Shown here in pieces: positions 34,599-43,355 of a stretch of 53,168 bases of DNA (positions are counted from its first letter, which is position 1; every line of letters starts with the position of its first letter). The DNA is from Oscillospiraceae bacterium (lineage in GTDB: Bacteria > Bacillota > Clostridia > Oscillospirales > Oscillospiraceae), in the NCBI GenBank assembly GCA_017430455.1, contig JAFRMX010000003.1, positions 1 through 53,168 of the forward strand. The letters are read 5' to 3'. A model generated the notes under the pieces. It searched no databases, was not told where the DNA came from, and saw only the letters and a list, made by a program, of their open reading frames with translations. The position numbers were made by a program, and so were the translations under genes.

Positions 34599-35138
34599 TT
34601 ATGCCCTGGCTGCTTCCTTGCCCGCTTCGTAGGCTTTCATGTTGCCCGGGAGGAATTTTGCTTTCCTCTCGCCGAGCTCGAGCTTTATGGCCTCAGCCAT
34701 CTTCTCATCGGGGCACATCGGCATAGCCTCCATCAGGCTTCCGAGAATAGCCACATTCGCGCCTTTCGGATTTCCTACCTCCTCGGCTATCTTGTTGGCG
34801 TCACAGTATATGACCCTGATGTCGTCTCTTGTCGATTTGCGATCGATTATGGACGAGTTGATGACCAGGACTCCGCCGGGCTTGACATGCTCCTCGAACT
34901 TGTCGAGGGACGGCAGATTCATTGCTACAACAGCGTCCGCCTTGTCTACCAGCGGAGACGCGACCGGTTCATCGGATACTATTACGCTCGCGTTTGCCGT
35001 ACCGCCTCTCATCTCGGGACCGTAAGAAGGAAGCCACGAAACATGTTTGCCGTCAAGCATGCAGGCCATGGCAAGGAACTTGCCTATAAGCAGCATGCCC
35101 TGTCCGCCGAATCCCGCAAATACAAACTGCCTTGTCAT
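34599..35138 (-). CDS. 2-oxoacid:ferredoxin oxidoreductase, gamma subunit
   Basis: A 179-residue subunit with the opening FVFAGFGGQGMLLIGKFLA and SYGPEMRGGTANASVIVSDE, diagnostic of the POR/KOR/VOR gamma family. The gamma subunit contributes to CoA binding and complex assembly. Its ATG overlaps the beta stop by one base (TAATG), so the two are translationally coupled. Last gene of the four-subunit operon. Confidence 0.92.
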   Translation of the reverse strand: MTRQFVFAGFGGQGMLLIGKFLAMACMLDGKHVSWLPSYGPEMRGGTANASVIVSDEPVASPLVDKADAVVAMNLPSLDKFEEHVKPGGVLVINSSIIDRKSTRDDIRVIYCDANKIAEEVGNPKGANVAILGSLMEAMPMCPDEKMAEAIKLELGERKAKFLPGNMKAYEAGKEAARA

Positions 35139-35899
35139 TATTTATCAGCCCCCTTATCTTTATATACGCCAAGAGGATAGTAAGGGATCATGTTCTCTTC
35201 AAGCCACTTCATCGACTCTGTCGGGGAAAGGCCCCAGTTTGTCGGGCAGCAGGAGAGGACTTCAACCATTGTAAATCCTTTTCCCTCCATCTGATACTCA
35301 AAGGCCTTTCTTATCGCCTTTTTGCACTTGATGATGTTCGCTGTGGTGTTTACGGCGCATCTCTCGATGTAGTAGCTGTCGGGAACTGCAGAGAGCATCT
35401 CGGCCATTTTTATAGGAGCTCCGCAGTGATCCTCATCACGACCGTAGGGAGAAGTAGTTGTCTTCTGACCGATAAGCGTGGTCGGAGCCATCTGACCGCC
35501 TGTCATGCCGTAAATAGCGTTGTTAACGAAGATAGTGGAGATCTTCTCTCCTCTGTGCGCGGCATGGACGATCTCGGCAGTGCCGATCGAGGCCAGGTCT
35601 CCGTCGCCCTGATAGGTAAACACCAGAGTGCCGGGCTTTACTCTCTTCGCGCCTGTAGCAACTGCAGGTGCTCTGCCGTGTGCAGCCTCATACATGTCGC
35701 AGTTGAAGTAATCGTATGCAAAGACGGAGCATCCGACAGGCGCTACGCCTATAACATTGCCGTCTTCCAGCTTGCCCTCTTTTACCATATCGTCCAAGAC
35801 TTCCGCCACCAGACGGTGGATTATTCCGTGGTTGCAGCCCGGGCAGTAATGGAAGGGCTTGTCCGTCAAATATCTGGGTCTTTCAAATACCTGTGCCAT
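35138..35899 (-). CDS. 2-oxoacid:ferredoxin oxidoreductase, TPP-binding beta subunit
   Basis: A 253-residue subunit. HYCPGCNHGIIHR starts the domain; the thiamine diphosphate/Mg site is TYQGDGDLASIG, followed by FVNNAIYGMTGGQ. It decarboxylates the oxoacid and passes electrons to the ferredoxin subunit. Stops three bases before the alpha gene's coding start side; same strand, tight operon. Confidence 0.93.
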   Translation of the reverse strand: MAQVFERPRYLTDKPFHYCPGCNHGIIHRLVAEVLDDMVKEGKLEDGNVIGVAPVGCSVFAYDYFNCDMYEAAHGRAPAVATGAKRVKPGTLVFTYQGDGDLASIGTAEIVHAAHRGEKISTIFVNNAIYGMTGGQMAPTTLIGQKTTTSPYGRDEDHCGAPIKMAEMLSAVPDSYYIERCAVNTTANIIKCKKAIRKAFEYQMEGKGFTMVEVLSCCPTNWGLSPTESMKWLEENMIPYYPLGVYKDKGADK

Positions 35900-35902
35900 C
35901 TG

Positions 35903-36982
35903 TTAACCCTCCTTAGCCATTTCGCGGATCTTGGCCTTGACTTCATCGGTTGTCGGGAATTCGCTTCCGCAATGGCCGAAGAAATCGATCTTCTTGAGCC
36001 CGTCGTTTGCGACCTTGACATCCAGGAGCATCTGGCCCTCGTTAAGTTCTACGTCGAGAACTTCCTTGATATTGTCACGCGCTATGATATCGTGCAGCTC
36101 CTTGTACGGGAACGGCCATACGGTAACGGGTCTGAAAAGGCCGACCTTTATGCCTTCCTGTCTCAGCTCATCTATAGCGCTCTTTGCTACTCTCGCGACT
36201 GTTCCGAAAGCAGTGATGAGATAATCCGCGTCTTCGATCTTGTAGGTCTCGTACATGACCTCGTTCTTCTCAACTTCTCTGTATATCTTCTGGAGAACGT
36301 CGTTGTGGACCGAAAGAGACTCGGTGTCTATATAGATCGAATTGATCACGCCTCTCATCTCGGGGTCGTCGCCCGGCTTCCAGCCGTGGCAGGCCCAAGG
36401 CTTCGTATCGCGAGAGATCTTGTATTCTCTCATCTCAGGCATTGTGACAGGTTCCATCATCTGGCAGATGATACCGTCCATGATGAAGAGAACCGGGATA
36501 CGGTACAGCTCAGCCTTGTCATATGCAAACTGAAGGATATCGATCGCTTCCTGGATGGACGAAGGAGCATAGGTCAGCAGATGGTAGTCGCCGTTTCCGC
36601 CGCCCTTGGTGGCCTGGTTGTAATCGCCCTGTGAGGCCTGGATATTGCCGAGTCCCGGCCCGCCCCTCATGACGTTAAAGATAACACACGGGAGCATCGC
36701 GCCTGCGCAGTATGAAATACCCTCCTGCTTGAGAGAGACTCCGGGGCTTGACGAGGACGTCAGAACCCTGGCTCCGGCGCCTGCAGCGCCATAGACCATA
36801 TTGATAGCCGCGACTTCGCTCTCTGCCTGCAGAAAGCATCCGCCGACTTCCGGAAGACGCGCAGACATATACTCCGGGATCTCAGTCTGCGGTGTTATAG
36901 GATAGCCGAAGAAATAACGGCAGCCCGCTCTGATAGCGGCCTCGGCAACAGCTTCGCTGCCTTTCATTAATGTAAGTGCCAT
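35903..36982 (-). CDS. vorB: 2-oxoacid:ferredoxin oxidoreductase, alpha subunit (VorB-like)
   Basis: A 359-residue alpha subunit. GNEA-type opening is LMKGSEAVAEAAIRAGCRYF; FGYPITPQTEIPEYM, TSSSSPGVSLKQEGISY and RGGPGLGNIQASQGDYNQAT follow, as in 3-methyl-2-oxobutanoate (VorB) and 2-oxoglutarate (KorA) enzymes. The C-terminal half has the transketolase-like GLFRPVTVWPFP. Wording favours branched-chain oxoacid oxidation to acyl-CoA plus reduced ferredoxin, but substrate cannot be fixed from sequence. Confidence 0.9.
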   Translation of the reverse strand: MALTLMKGSEAVAEAAIRAGCRYFFGYPITPQTEIPEYMSARLPEVGGCFLQAESEVAAINMVYGAAGAGARVLTSSSSPGVSLKQEGISYCAGAMLPCVIFNVMRGGPGLGNIQASQGDYNQATKGGGNGDYHLLTYAPSSIQEAIDILQFAYDKAELYRIPVLFIMDGIICQMMEPVTMPEMREYKISRDTKPWACHGWKPGDDPEMRGVINSIYIDTESLSVHNDVLQKIYREVEKNEVMYETYKIEDADYLITAFGTVARVAKSAIDELRQEGIKVGLFRPVTVWPFPYKELHDIIARDNIKEVLDVELNEGQMLLDVKVANDGLKKIDFFGHCGSEFPTTDEVKAKIREMAKEG

Positions 36983-36995
36983 ATTTCCTGCCTCC

Positions 36996-37205
36996 TCAGT
37001 CTTTCTCTACCCTTATTGCCACATCCGGGCATGTACGGAAGCATGACGCGCATCCGATGCAGTCCTCGGGTCTGGCCACTTCGGCCGGGTGGTAGCCTTT
37101 CTGGTTGAGCCTCACCTTGGAAAGCTGCATGACGCCTTTCGGACAAGCTCTTACGCAGAGTCCGCAGCCTTTGCAGAGAAGCTCATTGACAGTCACTTTG
37201 ACCAT
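36996..37205 (-). CDS. Two-cluster ferredoxin subunit (delta) of the oxidoreductase
   Basis: A 69-residue ferredoxin with two CxxCxxCxxxC(P) clusters: [15 protein letters not shown] and [15 protein letters not shown]. First gene of the Vor operon, 13 bases before the alpha start. It accepts electrons from the TPP subunit and passes them to soluble ferredoxin. Confidence 0.93.
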   Translation of the reverse strand: MVKVTVNELLCKGCGLCVRACPKGVMQLSKVRLNQKGYHPAEVARPEDCIGCASCFRTCPDVAIRVEKD

Positions 37206-37338
37206 GTCTTCTACCTCTTTTCAGTATTTATTCCCTCTATTCAAACGGTTCTTTCACCGTAAAGAATACCAATTAAACAGCCAAATACAAAATATCTGAT
37301 TTATATGTAATCAAGACAAAAAGAATATGATAACAGGC

Positions 37339-38079
37339 TTACGCGTCTGTTTTCCCCAGGGCGTTCTGATCCTTTATGCCGAACTGGATCCACGAATCCC
37401 AGTCCCGGTGCATATAGGTATCGATCGGCATTATCTCGCCGTAATATGCCGGATCATGACCCTCTGAGGCAAATATATCCGTCATCTCTTTCCGGCCGGT
37501 AGTATAAACGACGGGTATCCCTGTCCTTATTGAGACTTCCTTGAGCATCTCATATCCGTCTCTAAGTTCCTCGGGCCCCGTCATCTGCTGGAGGTTCGTA
37601 TTATTAATTATACCTGTAACCTTTAGTCTCGAATATCTCTGTATGTTCTCCTGGAGCGATATTATTCGCTCTACCGACCCCGCCAGGGGCCTGCGTATGT
37701 TAACGACATTCAGGACCTCAAGAGAACCCTCTTCGAGATCCATAAAATCTTCATGATAACGTCCTAGCGCTGTTGCTCCCGTCGGGTCTCCACCCACATC
37801 GAACACAACTGTATCCCAGTCCATCGCAAAAGCGGACTGTACCTCTGCAGGAAGAGACAGCGTCTCTATGCCTTTGGAAGCATAATTCGGAGATACGAGC
37901 CGTATCTCCTTCATATCCATCATTTTTCCCCGCTCTGTAAGACGGAAATATGTGTTGACCATATCGAGATCGAGAAGTTCCGTTTTCTCGCCCCGCTCCG
38001 CAGCCCGGAACGCAAAATTTAAAGCGAGCTCTGTTTTCCCGCTTCCGTAGTTCCCTATTAAAACATATACTTTTTTCAT
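37339..38079 (-). CDS. P-loop ATPase/GTPase upstream of the Vor operon
   Basis: A 246-residue P-loop protein: YVLIGNYGSGKTELALNFA is Walker A, LDLDMVNTYFRL a switch-like acidic strand, and VVFDVGGDPTGATALGRY a Walker B/SIMIBI-like DxGG motif. The wording resembles MinD/CobQ-type ATPases. Same strand as the Vor genes with 133 bases between, so it may belong to the operon. Such genes accompany oxidoreductase operons in clostridia, possibly for cofactor insertion; function unproven. Confidence 0.75.
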   Translation of the reverse strand: MKKVYVLIGNYGSGKTELALNFAFRAAERGEKTELLDLDMVNTYFRLTERGKMMDMKEIRLVSPNYASKGIETLSLPAEVQSAFAMDWDTVVFDVGGDPTGATALGRYHEDFMDLEEGSLEVLNVVNIRRPLAGSVERIISLQENIQRYSRLKVTGIINNTNLQQMTGPEELRDGYEMLKEVSIRTGIPVVYTTGRKEMTDIFASEGHDPAYYGEIMPIDTYMHRDWDSWIQFGIKDQNALGKTDA

Positions 38080-38265
38080 TGCTTACACCGTGGTTAATTT
38101 TTTCACTTGTTATTGTACCACTTCCCCGGCTCTTTATAAATCGGCAAAATGACGAAAATTCGCTCTGTTTTTTGGACAATTTGCACAAACGCATTCTTGA
38201 GGTTTAAATATTATCGTTGACATAATTTCAACATTTTCAACACTGTTTTCAACAATCGCCATAAA

Positions 38266-38296
38266 AAAGAACTCTGAATAATCAGAGTTCTTTTCT
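38266..38296. terminator. Bidirectional terminator
   Basis: AAAGAACTCTGA-ATAA-TCAGAGTTCTTTT, perfect 12-bp stem, T runs on both sides. It lies in the 299-base gap (38080-38378) between the P-loop gene and the P-type ATPase; I see no gene in the rest of that gap. Confidence 0.8.
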
Positions 38297-38378
38297 TACT
38301 GTTTATAAATATCTCGTCTTAACACGCAGGGTAAAATACGTTGATCTCTGTCCGGTGATGATCAGACCCGGTCTGATA

Positions 38379-40295
38379 TCAGTCTTTTAAAGCACGGAGA
38401 GAATTGAATAATGAAAGGGCAAAAGCACCCGCGTCGCAGAGAGCGGTGATGAAAAGGGCGTAGTTTCCGAGAACGCCGGAAGCGCATAAGATCATAATAA
38501 GGAGTTTCACTGCCAGGGAACCGATTATGTTCTCCCTTGTAATTCGTACGGTCTTTTTTGATATCATAACGGCTTGCGCGACCTTTTTGATATCCCCGTC
38601 CATAATAGCGACGTCCGAAGCATCCAGAGCTCTATTTGAGCCCAGCGCTGCCACGGCTATCCCGACATCTGACCTTGCCATAACGGGAGCGTCTTTTGAA
38701 CCGTCACCGACGAAGGCGAGAGTTGTCTTTTCATTTTTATGCTTCATGAGGTATTCCACAGCCTCGATCTTCTCTGAAGGAAGAAGTTCGGCTTTAAGCA
38801 TATCAAAACCGAGAGACGAGGCTAGGGGTTTTGCTGCGGAATGGACGTCTCCGGTCACCAGAACAGTCTGTTCAACGCCTTGGAATTTAAGATTTTCAAG
38901 CGCCTGTCTTGCTCCGGCCTTTACCTTTTCCTTAATAAGTATATAGCCTGCATATACTCCGTTAATTGAAACAAAAACAGGCGTTCCGGGGACGGCAGGC
39001 GCGGTAAACTCTATTTTCTTTTCTTCCATAAAGGCGGAATTGCCGACCAGGACATCTTTTCCGTTGAAGCTTGCGCTCACTCCCCTGCCCTGGAACTCTT
39101 CAATGTTAAGGGCTCCGGCGTTTCTGGATCTCGGCAGATTGCATGCCTCTCTCAGTGCCGCTGCTATGGGATGGGCGGAACAGCTCTCTGCTACAGCAGC
39201 GGTTGTCAGAAGTTCTCCTTTGGATACTCCTGGCTCGGATATTACATCAGATACCGTATATTTCCCTTCCGTCACAGTCCCTGTCTTGTTCATCACGACG
39301 ACAGAGAGCTTTGAAAGCGCTTCTATTACTCCGGAACCTTTAATTAATATACCGTCTTTTGAAGCTCTGCCCGTGCCGCAGAAATATGCAAGCGGGACGG
39401 AAGCCAGCGGAGCACTGAGGCAGGCGAGTATCAGAAACGCGAGAGCCCTTCCGGGCCATTCGCTCCAGTTCCCCGTTATAAGCGAAGGGACGACTGCCAG
39501 TATGAGAGCTATGGCGATAACAGCAGGAGTATAAATGCTCTCAAATCGGCTGAGAATATTTTCCTGATCTGACTTTCGCTCCGAAGACTCCTCGACTGTC
39601 TCGAGTATCCTGGAGGCAGTAGACCTGCTGAAATCTGATACGACTTTTACTCTGATAGGTGAAGAAACATTTATGCATCCGGAGATCGCCCTGTCTCCGA
39701 CTGTCACGTCTACAGCTTCTCTGTCACCTGTCAGCGGAGAAGTATCGAGAGATGAGATGCCTTCAATGATCACGCCGTCAAGAGGTATTCTCTCTCCCGG
39801 AGAGACGACGATGACATCCCCTCTTGAAACTGTTGAAGGCCTGACCTTAAAGACGCCCGAGGCCGTCTCTACATAGGCAGCTTCCGCGAGTATATCCATG
39901 TGTTCTCCCACGGATCTGCGGCATTTTAAAGCGGCAATAGTTTCGATCAGCCTTCTGGCAGAACACAGAAGTATTATTATAACACCGGAAGAGTATCTTC
40001 CGAGACAGAGAGCCCCGGCAGAAGCGATCGTCATAAGAAGGCATTCATCAGTAAGCTCCCTGTTAATAAGCTTGGATCCTGCCCTGATTATCACGTCATA
40101 TCCTGATGCAAGATATACAGCGAAAAAAGTGATAAACCGGACCGCTCCGGTTGTCGGGAGAAAATGAACTGCAACAAGCAGTACTGCGCAGACGATTTCG
40201 CGTATGACATCTGCTTTTTTGATCTCTCCTTCATGCTTTTTCGTGTTTTTACTCTTGGTAACGTGTTTTACTGTTTTCCTGTCGTGTTCAGCCAT
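38379..40295 (-). CDS. P1B-type ATPase homologue with altered catalytic motifs
   Basis: A 638-residue membrane protein with the overall heavy-metal P-type layout: basic/His-rich N-terminus, helices, actuator, ion-path helix, P/N domain, last helices. The key motifs differ from the family: actuator TGES is TGDREA; ion-site CPC is ACLSAPLASVP; phosphorylation DKTGT reads VVMNKTGTVTEG (Asn codon AAC at 39288-39290); hinge GDGxNDAP reads GDGSKDAP. The N-domain HP motif (SAHPIAAAL) and the TGD of LVTGD remain. The frame is open without stops. Without the Asp, autophosphorylation should fail, so this may be a pseudoenzyme or have another role. Confidence 0.88.
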   Translation of the reverse strand: MAEHDRKTVKHVTKSKNTKKHEGEIKKADVIREIVCAVLLVAVHFLPTTGAVRFITFFAVYLASGYDVIIRAGSKLINRELTDECLLMTIASAGALCLGRYSSGVIIILLCSARRLIETIAALKCRRSVGEHMDILAEAAYVETASGVFKVRPSTVSRGDVIVVSPGERIPLDGVIIEGISSLDTSPLTGDREAVDVTVGDRAISGCINVSSPIRVKVVSDFSRSTASRILETVEESSERKSDQENILSRFESIYTPAVIAIALILAVVPSLITGNWSEWPGRALAFLILACLSAPLASVPLAYFCGTGRASKDGILIKGSGVIEALSKLSVVVMNKTGTVTEGKYTVSDVISEPGVSKGELLTTAAVAESCSAHPIAAALREACNLPRSRNAGALNIEEFQGRGVSASFNGKDVLVGNSAFMEEKKIEFTAPAVPGTPVFVSINGVYAGYILIKEKVKAGARQALENLKFQGVEQTVLVTGDVHSAAKPLASSLGFDMLKAELLPSEKIEAVEYLMKHKNEKTTLAFVGDGSKDAPVMARSDVGIAVAALGSNRALDASDVAIMDGDIKKVAQAVMISKKTVRITRENIIGSLAVKLLIMILCASGVLGNYALFITALCDAGAFALSLFNSLRALKD

Positions 40296-40383
40296 CTGGA
40301 TATCTCCGTATAGTATTAAAAGATCCGTTTGCTTTTTGTCGGGTAGCAGTATTATAACCGATATGAGTCAAAATAAAAAGAAA

Positions 40384-40412
40384 TTTACTTCAGTCTGTGC
40401 AAAGGTTATAAT
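40384..40412 (+). promoter_or_regulatory. Promoter of the Gx transporter gene
   Basis: TTTACT (40384-40389), 17 bases, TATAAT (40407-40412). The expected transcript start near 40419 supports translation from ATG 40446 rather than from 40419. Confidence 0.55.
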
Positions 40413-40445
40413 ATATTGATGAAAAGAGGCCTCAAGGAAAACGCT

Positions 40446-40940
40446 ATGAAGAAGAACAGAACAAAAAAGCTTACAATGCTCGCGATGACTATGGCCGTTG
40501 CCATGGTTCTCTCATACATAGAAAGTCAGATTCCGGCCTTTGTTGCTGTGCCCGGTGTAAAGGTCGGGCTTGCAAATATTGCCGTTATATTTGCTCTCTA
40601 CAGGTTCGGCTTTAAGGAAGCCTGCCTGGTTTCGGTCGTGAGGGTGCTCGTCATGTCGATGCTTTTCGGACTCGGGGCGATCTTCTACAGCATGGCGGGC
40701 GCAGTACTCAGCCTGCTGGGAATGGTTATTCTCAAGAAAACGGGCATTTTCTCGGAGATATCTGTAAGCGTTGCAGGCGGAGTCCTTCACAATTTGGGGC
40801 AGATAATCGCTGCGTGCATTATTCTCGAGACAAATGCAGTAAAGTATTATCTTCCTTTTTTAATACTCAGCGGAGTTCTGGCAGGGGCAGTGATCGGAAC
40901 AGCTGCGGGATTTCTGGTCAGGCGTATTAAAATTGACTGA
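40446..40940 (+). CDS. Gx transporter family protein (heptaprenyl diphosphate synthase component I-like)
   Basis: A 164-residue membrane protein with about five helices. KKLTMLAMTMAVAMVLSYIE and the conserved VPGVKVGLANIAVIFALYRFG and GAIFYSMAGAVLSLLGM blocks match Gx transporter / HepS-component-I-like proteins. Often near FMN-binding or thiamine genes in anaerobes; substrate unknown. AAGGAAAACGCT precedes ATG 40446. Confidence 0.85.
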   Translation: MKKNRTKKLTMLAMTMAVAMVLSYIESQIPAFVAVPGVKVGLANIAVIFALYRFGFKEACLVSVVRVLVMSMLFGLGAIFYSMAGAVLSLLGMVILKKTGIFSEISVSVAGGVLHNLGQIIAACIILETNAVKYYLPFLILSGVLAGAVIGTAAGFLVRRIKID

Positions 40941-41042
40941 AGCGGATCCCGCAAAATTTACATTTAGGTCATTGTTTTTGTATATGAAATGATATAATCG
41001 GATCAACAGGAAAACCTGACAAAATGAAAAGGAGATATGAAT

Positions 41043-41465
41043 ATGAATTTCGACCCTAAAGAGATAGTTGGAAAAATAAAAGAGCTGGTTGCCAAAGGCA
41101 ATGTCAGCCGCATAGTTGTTGAGAAGGACGGAAAAGAGATAGTAAATATTCCCGTCACCGCCGGTGTCGTCGGCGGAGTTGTAGGACTCGCAGTTGCCAA
41201 ATGGGCGCTTCTGCTTGCTGTTCTCGCCACTGTCGGTTTCGGCTGCACTGTATACGTTGAAAAAGACGACGGAAGCATAGTCGACATTCTCAACAGAGAG
41301 ACCGGTGCCAAGATCCGCAACAAAGCCCAGGATGTTGCCGAGAAAGTCAAAGACACAGTTGCAGACTTTACATCCGGCGAAAACGAAGACAAGTCCGGTG
41401 AGGAAGAAGAGATCGTCGCCGAGGTCTTCGAGTATGACGACGGAGACAAAAATCAGGATCAGTAA
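41043..41465 (+). CDS. DUF4342 domain membrane-associated protein
   Basis: A 140-residue protein. EIVGKIKELVAKGNVSRIVV and VEKDGKEIVNIPVTAGVVGG are the DUF4342 core, followed by one hydrophobic helix (KWALLLAVLATVGFGCTVYV). The tail is acidic (GEEEEIVAEVFEYDDGDKNQ). Start at 41043 has GGAG 8 bases ahead, ATG 41037 only 2. TATAAT lies at 40993-40998. Function unknown. Confidence 0.85.
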   Translation: MNFDPKEIVGKIKELVAKGNVSRIVVEKDGKEIVNIPVTAGVVGGVVGLAVAKWALLLAVLATVGFGCTVYVEKDDGSIVDILNRETGAKIRNKAQDVAEKVKDTVADFTSGENEDKSGEEEEIVAEVFEYDDGDKNQDQ

Positions 41466-41479
41466 CAGATAATAAAGAT

Positions 41480-41516
41480 ACAGCCCGCACAGCAGAAATG
41501 TTATGCGGGCTGTATC
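41480..41516 (+). terminator. Terminator of the DUF4342 gene
   Basis: ACAGCCCGCA-loop-TGCGGGCTGT followed by ATCTTTTCG. It lies 14 bases after the stop and also faces plsY from the other side. Confidence 0.8.
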
Positions 41517-41527
41517 TTTTCGTATCG

Positions 41528-42145
41528 TTATCCGTCTTTGAAAGAGAACTTGTTTTCTTCTCCTTTTATTAGACGATCGATGTTTTCCGAGTGCCTTATA
41601 AAAACAAGCACGGCAAATATTATGCATATCAGAAGAGCCCACTTTTCCGTACCGAAAAGAGGCAGTGAAGCAACCCCGAAGAATGCTCCGCTGAGGGTTG
41701 CGAGAGACATAAACCTGAAAACAAGCAGTACGATTATCCATACGGCAATGGCGACAAGCCCTGCCTTCCAATTTACGAAAAACAAAGTTGTCACGCCAAC
41801 CATAACTCCCTTTCCGCCTCTGAAGCTGTGCCAAAGCGGGAAGTCGTGCCCCAGCATCGCAAAGAGACCTGTCCAGGCAGCTCCCAGCTGATACGGGTGC
41901 CCGAAACGTGAAAAAAGAGGCGCAAATACGGAGACCACAAGAGCTGCTTTGCAGAAATCCACAGCCATTACAAGATATGCCGTGTTCCCGAAATTTCTTT
42001 TGAAATTCGTAAATCCGGGGTTGCCACTCCCGAGATCGCGTATATCCCGCTTATAGAACAGCTTCGACGCTATCACAGCGGGATTTATGCTTCCTGCGAG
42101 ATAACCGCAGACTGCCGCTAATGCAAATATAATAAAATCAGACAT
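41528..42145 (-). CDS. plsY: Glycerol-3-phosphate acyltransferase, acyl-phosphate type
   Basis: A 205-residue membrane enzyme that transfers the acyl group of acyl-phosphate to glycerol-3-phosphate, the first step of phospholipid synthesis. The three PlsY motifs are present: LGSGNPGFTNFKRNFG, LGHDFPLWHSFRGGKGVMVG and a later conserved loop. The usual GATN is GFTN here. Five hydrophobic helices. It lies 21 bases downstream of the rhomboid gene. Confidence 0.94.
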   Translation of the reverse strand: MSDFIIFALAAVCGYLAGSINPAVIASKLFYKRDIRDLGSGNPGFTNFKRNFGNTAYLVMAVDFCKAALVVSVFAPLFSRFGHPYQLGAAWTGLFAMLGHDFPLWHSFRGGKGVMVGVTTLFFVNWKAGLVAIAVWIIVLLVFRFMSLATLSGAFFGVASLPLFGTEKWALLICIIFAVLVFIRHSENIDRLIKGEENKFSFKDG

Positions 42146-42166
42146 ATAAAAATATCCTCAATTGTA

Positions 42167-42790
42167 TCAGAAGGATCCGGCGTTATCGTCAGCCGGGATC
42201 AGTATAAGGCTCAGAACCGATCCCGCGACAAGACCTCCCAGATGGGCGTACCCGTCTACATAAGGGTCCGCGAATCCGGAGAGAAGCGCGAGGACAAGGT
42301 AGATCACAAATCGCCTTACCGGAGTCTTTACACCGCGCTTTGAGTCCTTCAGAAAACTGACCAGCAGAAAGCCGAAAAGTGCGAACACAGAGGTCGAAGC
42401 ACCGACTGAGACGACTGCTTCTCCGCCCGAAGACGCGTGCCAGAAGGAAAAGAGATTTCCGAGTACTCCCCCGCCGAGATAAAGTGCGAGAAATCTGATC
42501 CTTCCGATACGGCTTTCCGCAGCATCTCCAAGAAAAAGCAGGCCGAGCATATTGCTTCCGAGATGTCTCAGACTGCCATGCAGGAAAAGCGCTGTAATAA
42601 GACGCCAGTACTGGCCTTCCGCAATGAACGGAGGAAATGCAGCTCCGAGCTCCAGCATATGTGAAGCAGTAAGCCCTTCTCCGGTGTTTTCCATGGCAAA
42701 TAAAAGTGCATTGAGTATAATGATCGCGAAAGTCAGGATACTCTTTTTCTCTCTGTGGAAGATAGTTTCGATTGCGTCGTCTCTGTCCAT
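42167..42790 (-). CDS. Rhomboid family intramembrane serine protease
   Basis: A 207-residue six-helix protein. WRLITALFLHGSLRHLGSNMLGLLFLG is the conserved L1/helix 2 region, VVSVGASTSVFALFG contains the catalytic Ser, and DGYAHLGGLVAGSVL the catalytic His. The residue after the Ser is Thr rather than the usual Gly of GxSG, a mild departure. It cleaves membrane protein substrates; none is obvious here. Confidence 0.9.
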   Translation of the reverse strand: MDRDDAIETIFHREKKSILTFAIIILNALLFAMENTGEGLTASHMLELGAAFPPFIAEGQYWRLITALFLHGSLRHLGSNMLGLLFLGDAAESRIGRIRFLALYLGGGVLGNLFSFWHASSGGEAVVSVGASTSVFALFGFLLVSFLKDSKRGVKTPVRRFVIYLVLALLSGFADPYVDGYAHLGGLVAGSVLSLILIPADDNAGSF

Positions 42791-42905
42791 AAGTATATTT
42801 TAGCAAAAAAAACAATTCTTGTATACCGATATCGGCTATTGTTTACAAAGCATTCAGACAAAAAACACCGGACCGACATACCTTATCGTTCCGATGTTTC
42901 TGTTC

Positions 42906-42982
42906 TGGTGGAGAGTGGCGGGCTCGAACCGCCGACCTTCCGCGTGTGAGGCGGACGCTCTGACCAGCTGAGCTAACCCTCC
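42906..42982 (-). tRNA. tRNA-Val(CAC)
   Basis: Leftward cloverleaf from 42982: acceptor GGAGGGT paired with ACTCTCC, D arm with AGCTCAGCTGGTCAGAGC, anticodon stem TCCGC/GCGGA closing the loop CTCACAC (anticodon CAC), T arm GGCGGTTCGAGCCCGCC, discriminator A and encoded CCA. Confidence 0.95.
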
Positions 42983-42993
42983 AAAGCTTTTAA

Positions 42994-43022
42994 ATAATAG
43001 CATAAGAGTTTTTAATTTTCAA
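42994..43022 (-). promoter_or_regulatory. Promoter of tRNA-Val
   Basis: Leftward TTGAAA (43017-43022), 17 bases, TATTAT (42994-42999), 11 bases before the tRNA. Confidence 0.7.
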
Positions 43023-43037
43023 GGACAATTGTTTTTC

Positions 43038-43066
43038 TTGACATTGACCCCGTTTTTTGCTAATAT
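43038..43066 (+). promoter_or_regulatory. Promoter of tRNA-Leu
   Basis: TTGACA (43038-43043), 17 bases, TAATAT (43061-43066), 18 bases before the tRNA. Confidence 0.75.
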
Positions 43067-43084
43067 CATCAGGCAATTGAATAT

Positions 43085-43172
43085 GCGCGAGTGGTGGAAT
43101 TGGCAGACTCGCTAGATTCAGGTTCTAGTGTCCACTCCGGACGTGCGGGTTCAAGTCCCGCCTCGCGCACCA
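43085..43172 (+). tRNA. tRNA-Leu(CAG)
   Basis: Class II cloverleaf: acceptor GCGCGAG/CTCGCGC, anticodon stem CTAGA/TCTAG with loop TTCAGGT (anticodon CAG), long variable arm GTGTCCACTCCGGACGT, T arm GCGGGTTCAAGTCCCGC, discriminator A, encoded CCA. Phage genes begin about 180 bases later. Confidence 0.95.
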
Positions 43173-43233
43173 ATTTCTACCGTCGAGAACACCGCTTCCA
43201 CAAGCGTTTCTTCTCGGTGACTTATCCAAGAGA

Positions 43234-43268
43234 CAAGAGGCCAGTCCAATGAGACCGGCCTCTTGTTT
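43234..43268 (+). terminator. Terminator after tRNA-Leu
   Basis: CAAGAGGCC-loop-GGCCTCTTG followed by TTT. A second, imperfect hairpin (CGAGAACACCGCTT / AAGCGTTTCTTCTCG) lies at 43184-43216. Confidence 0.65.
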
Positions 43269-43355
43269 CAGTTTTATAACGGCATTCGTTATTATCTACC
43301 AAATTGCCTCTTTTTCCGTACAGTTATGTTACATTCTAACGGAAGGGGCAATGCT

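Noticed and set aside
35132..36634. 500-codon rightward frame opposite the Vor operon
   Set aside because: Crosses two real genes on the opposite strand; no domain, no ribosome binding site.
40860..41834. 324-codon leftward frame over DUF4342 and plsY
   Set aside because: Antisense to DUF4342, which has its own promoter, ribosome binding site and terminator.
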